From contig DTYX01000092.1 in assembly GCA_012961655.1 (NCBI GenBank), forward strand, positions 1 through 5,195: 5,195 bases of DNA. The letters are read 5' to 3'. Below, in pieces: positions 5,164 through 5,195 of this stretch. A program made the position numbers and the translations under genes. Numbering within the stretch: position 1 is the first letter of the stretch; each line of letters opens with the position of its first letter. Under the pieces are notes generated by a model. The model saw nothing but the letters and a program-made list of their open reading frames with translations. It had not been told where the DNA came from and ran no database searches. The stretch is from Candidatus Poribacteria bacterium. Lineage in GTDB: Bacteria; Poribacteria; WGA-4E; DTYX01.

Positions 5164-5195
5164 CCCGCCTCAGTGCGGGATTCCGCAAGGCGGAA
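5164..5195. repeat. Two adjacent GC-rich hairpins at the window end
   Basis: CCCGC (5164-5168) pairs with GCGGG (5175-5179) around a six-base loop. TTCCGC (5181-5186) pairs with GCGGAA (5190-5195) around AAG. CCGCCT (5165-5170) can instead pair with AGGCGG (5188-5193), so the two small stems and one larger stem are mutually exclusive. The element is cut by the end of the window, so its full form and boundary are unknown. It looks like another dispersed palindromic repeat rather than a terminator, since no T-tract is visible. Confidence 0.6.

Overview
This is a bacterial chromosomal window with ordinary gene density. It holds two intact, recognisable genes: leucyl-tRNA synthetase (leuS, + strand) and a major facilitator superfamily transporter of the fosmidomycin-resistance (Fsr-like) type (- strand). 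A small TPR protein gene lies upstream of leuS. The rest is short, damaged or marginal ORFs embedded in unrelated intergenic repeats. The LeuRS is of bacterial type and carries cysteine pairs resembling those of Thermus-type LeuRS. The mixture of palindromic and minisatellite repeats looks like a large, repeat-rich genome of an environmental bacterium. I recall similar repeats from Candidatus Poribacteria, Planctomycetes and cyanobacteria, but the taxon cannot be fixed from this sequence.

Layout. 1-181: a decamer-type repeat (10-40), then a short leader ending in a good ribosome binding site. 182-807: a TPR gene whose good RBS and ATG are one base out of frame with the body of the ORF, followed by an ATGA-overlapping short ORF that looks frame-disrupted. 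820-853: a strong intrinsic terminator. 911-3421: leuS, starting at GTG behind AGGAGG. Near its 3' end it carries an in-frame GC-rich palindrome (3152-3182) that adds about ten residues between the anticodon-binding and C-terminal domains. 3422-3768: a convergent intergenic region with an extended -10 promoter, an RBS and a 40-codon ORF that runs into a nested inverted repeat (3609-3735). 3769-4929: the transporter, reading leftward. 4930-5195: a divergent promoter region with a 12-bp palindrome across both -10 elements, a 30-codon apparently leaderless ORF, an 8-bp tandem repeat flanked by a direct repeat, and two hairpins at the window edge.

The genes do not form one pathway. The TPR unit is closed off by its terminator, leuS is a stand-alone housekeeping gene, and the transporter has its own promoter. 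The main interest is the repeats: at least five sequence types occur in 5.2 kb, one lies inside an essential gene in frame, and two directly follow promoter-plus-start-codon units that now encode almost nothing. I see no evidence for CRISPR, a toxin-antitoxin pair, a phage or a complete transposon.
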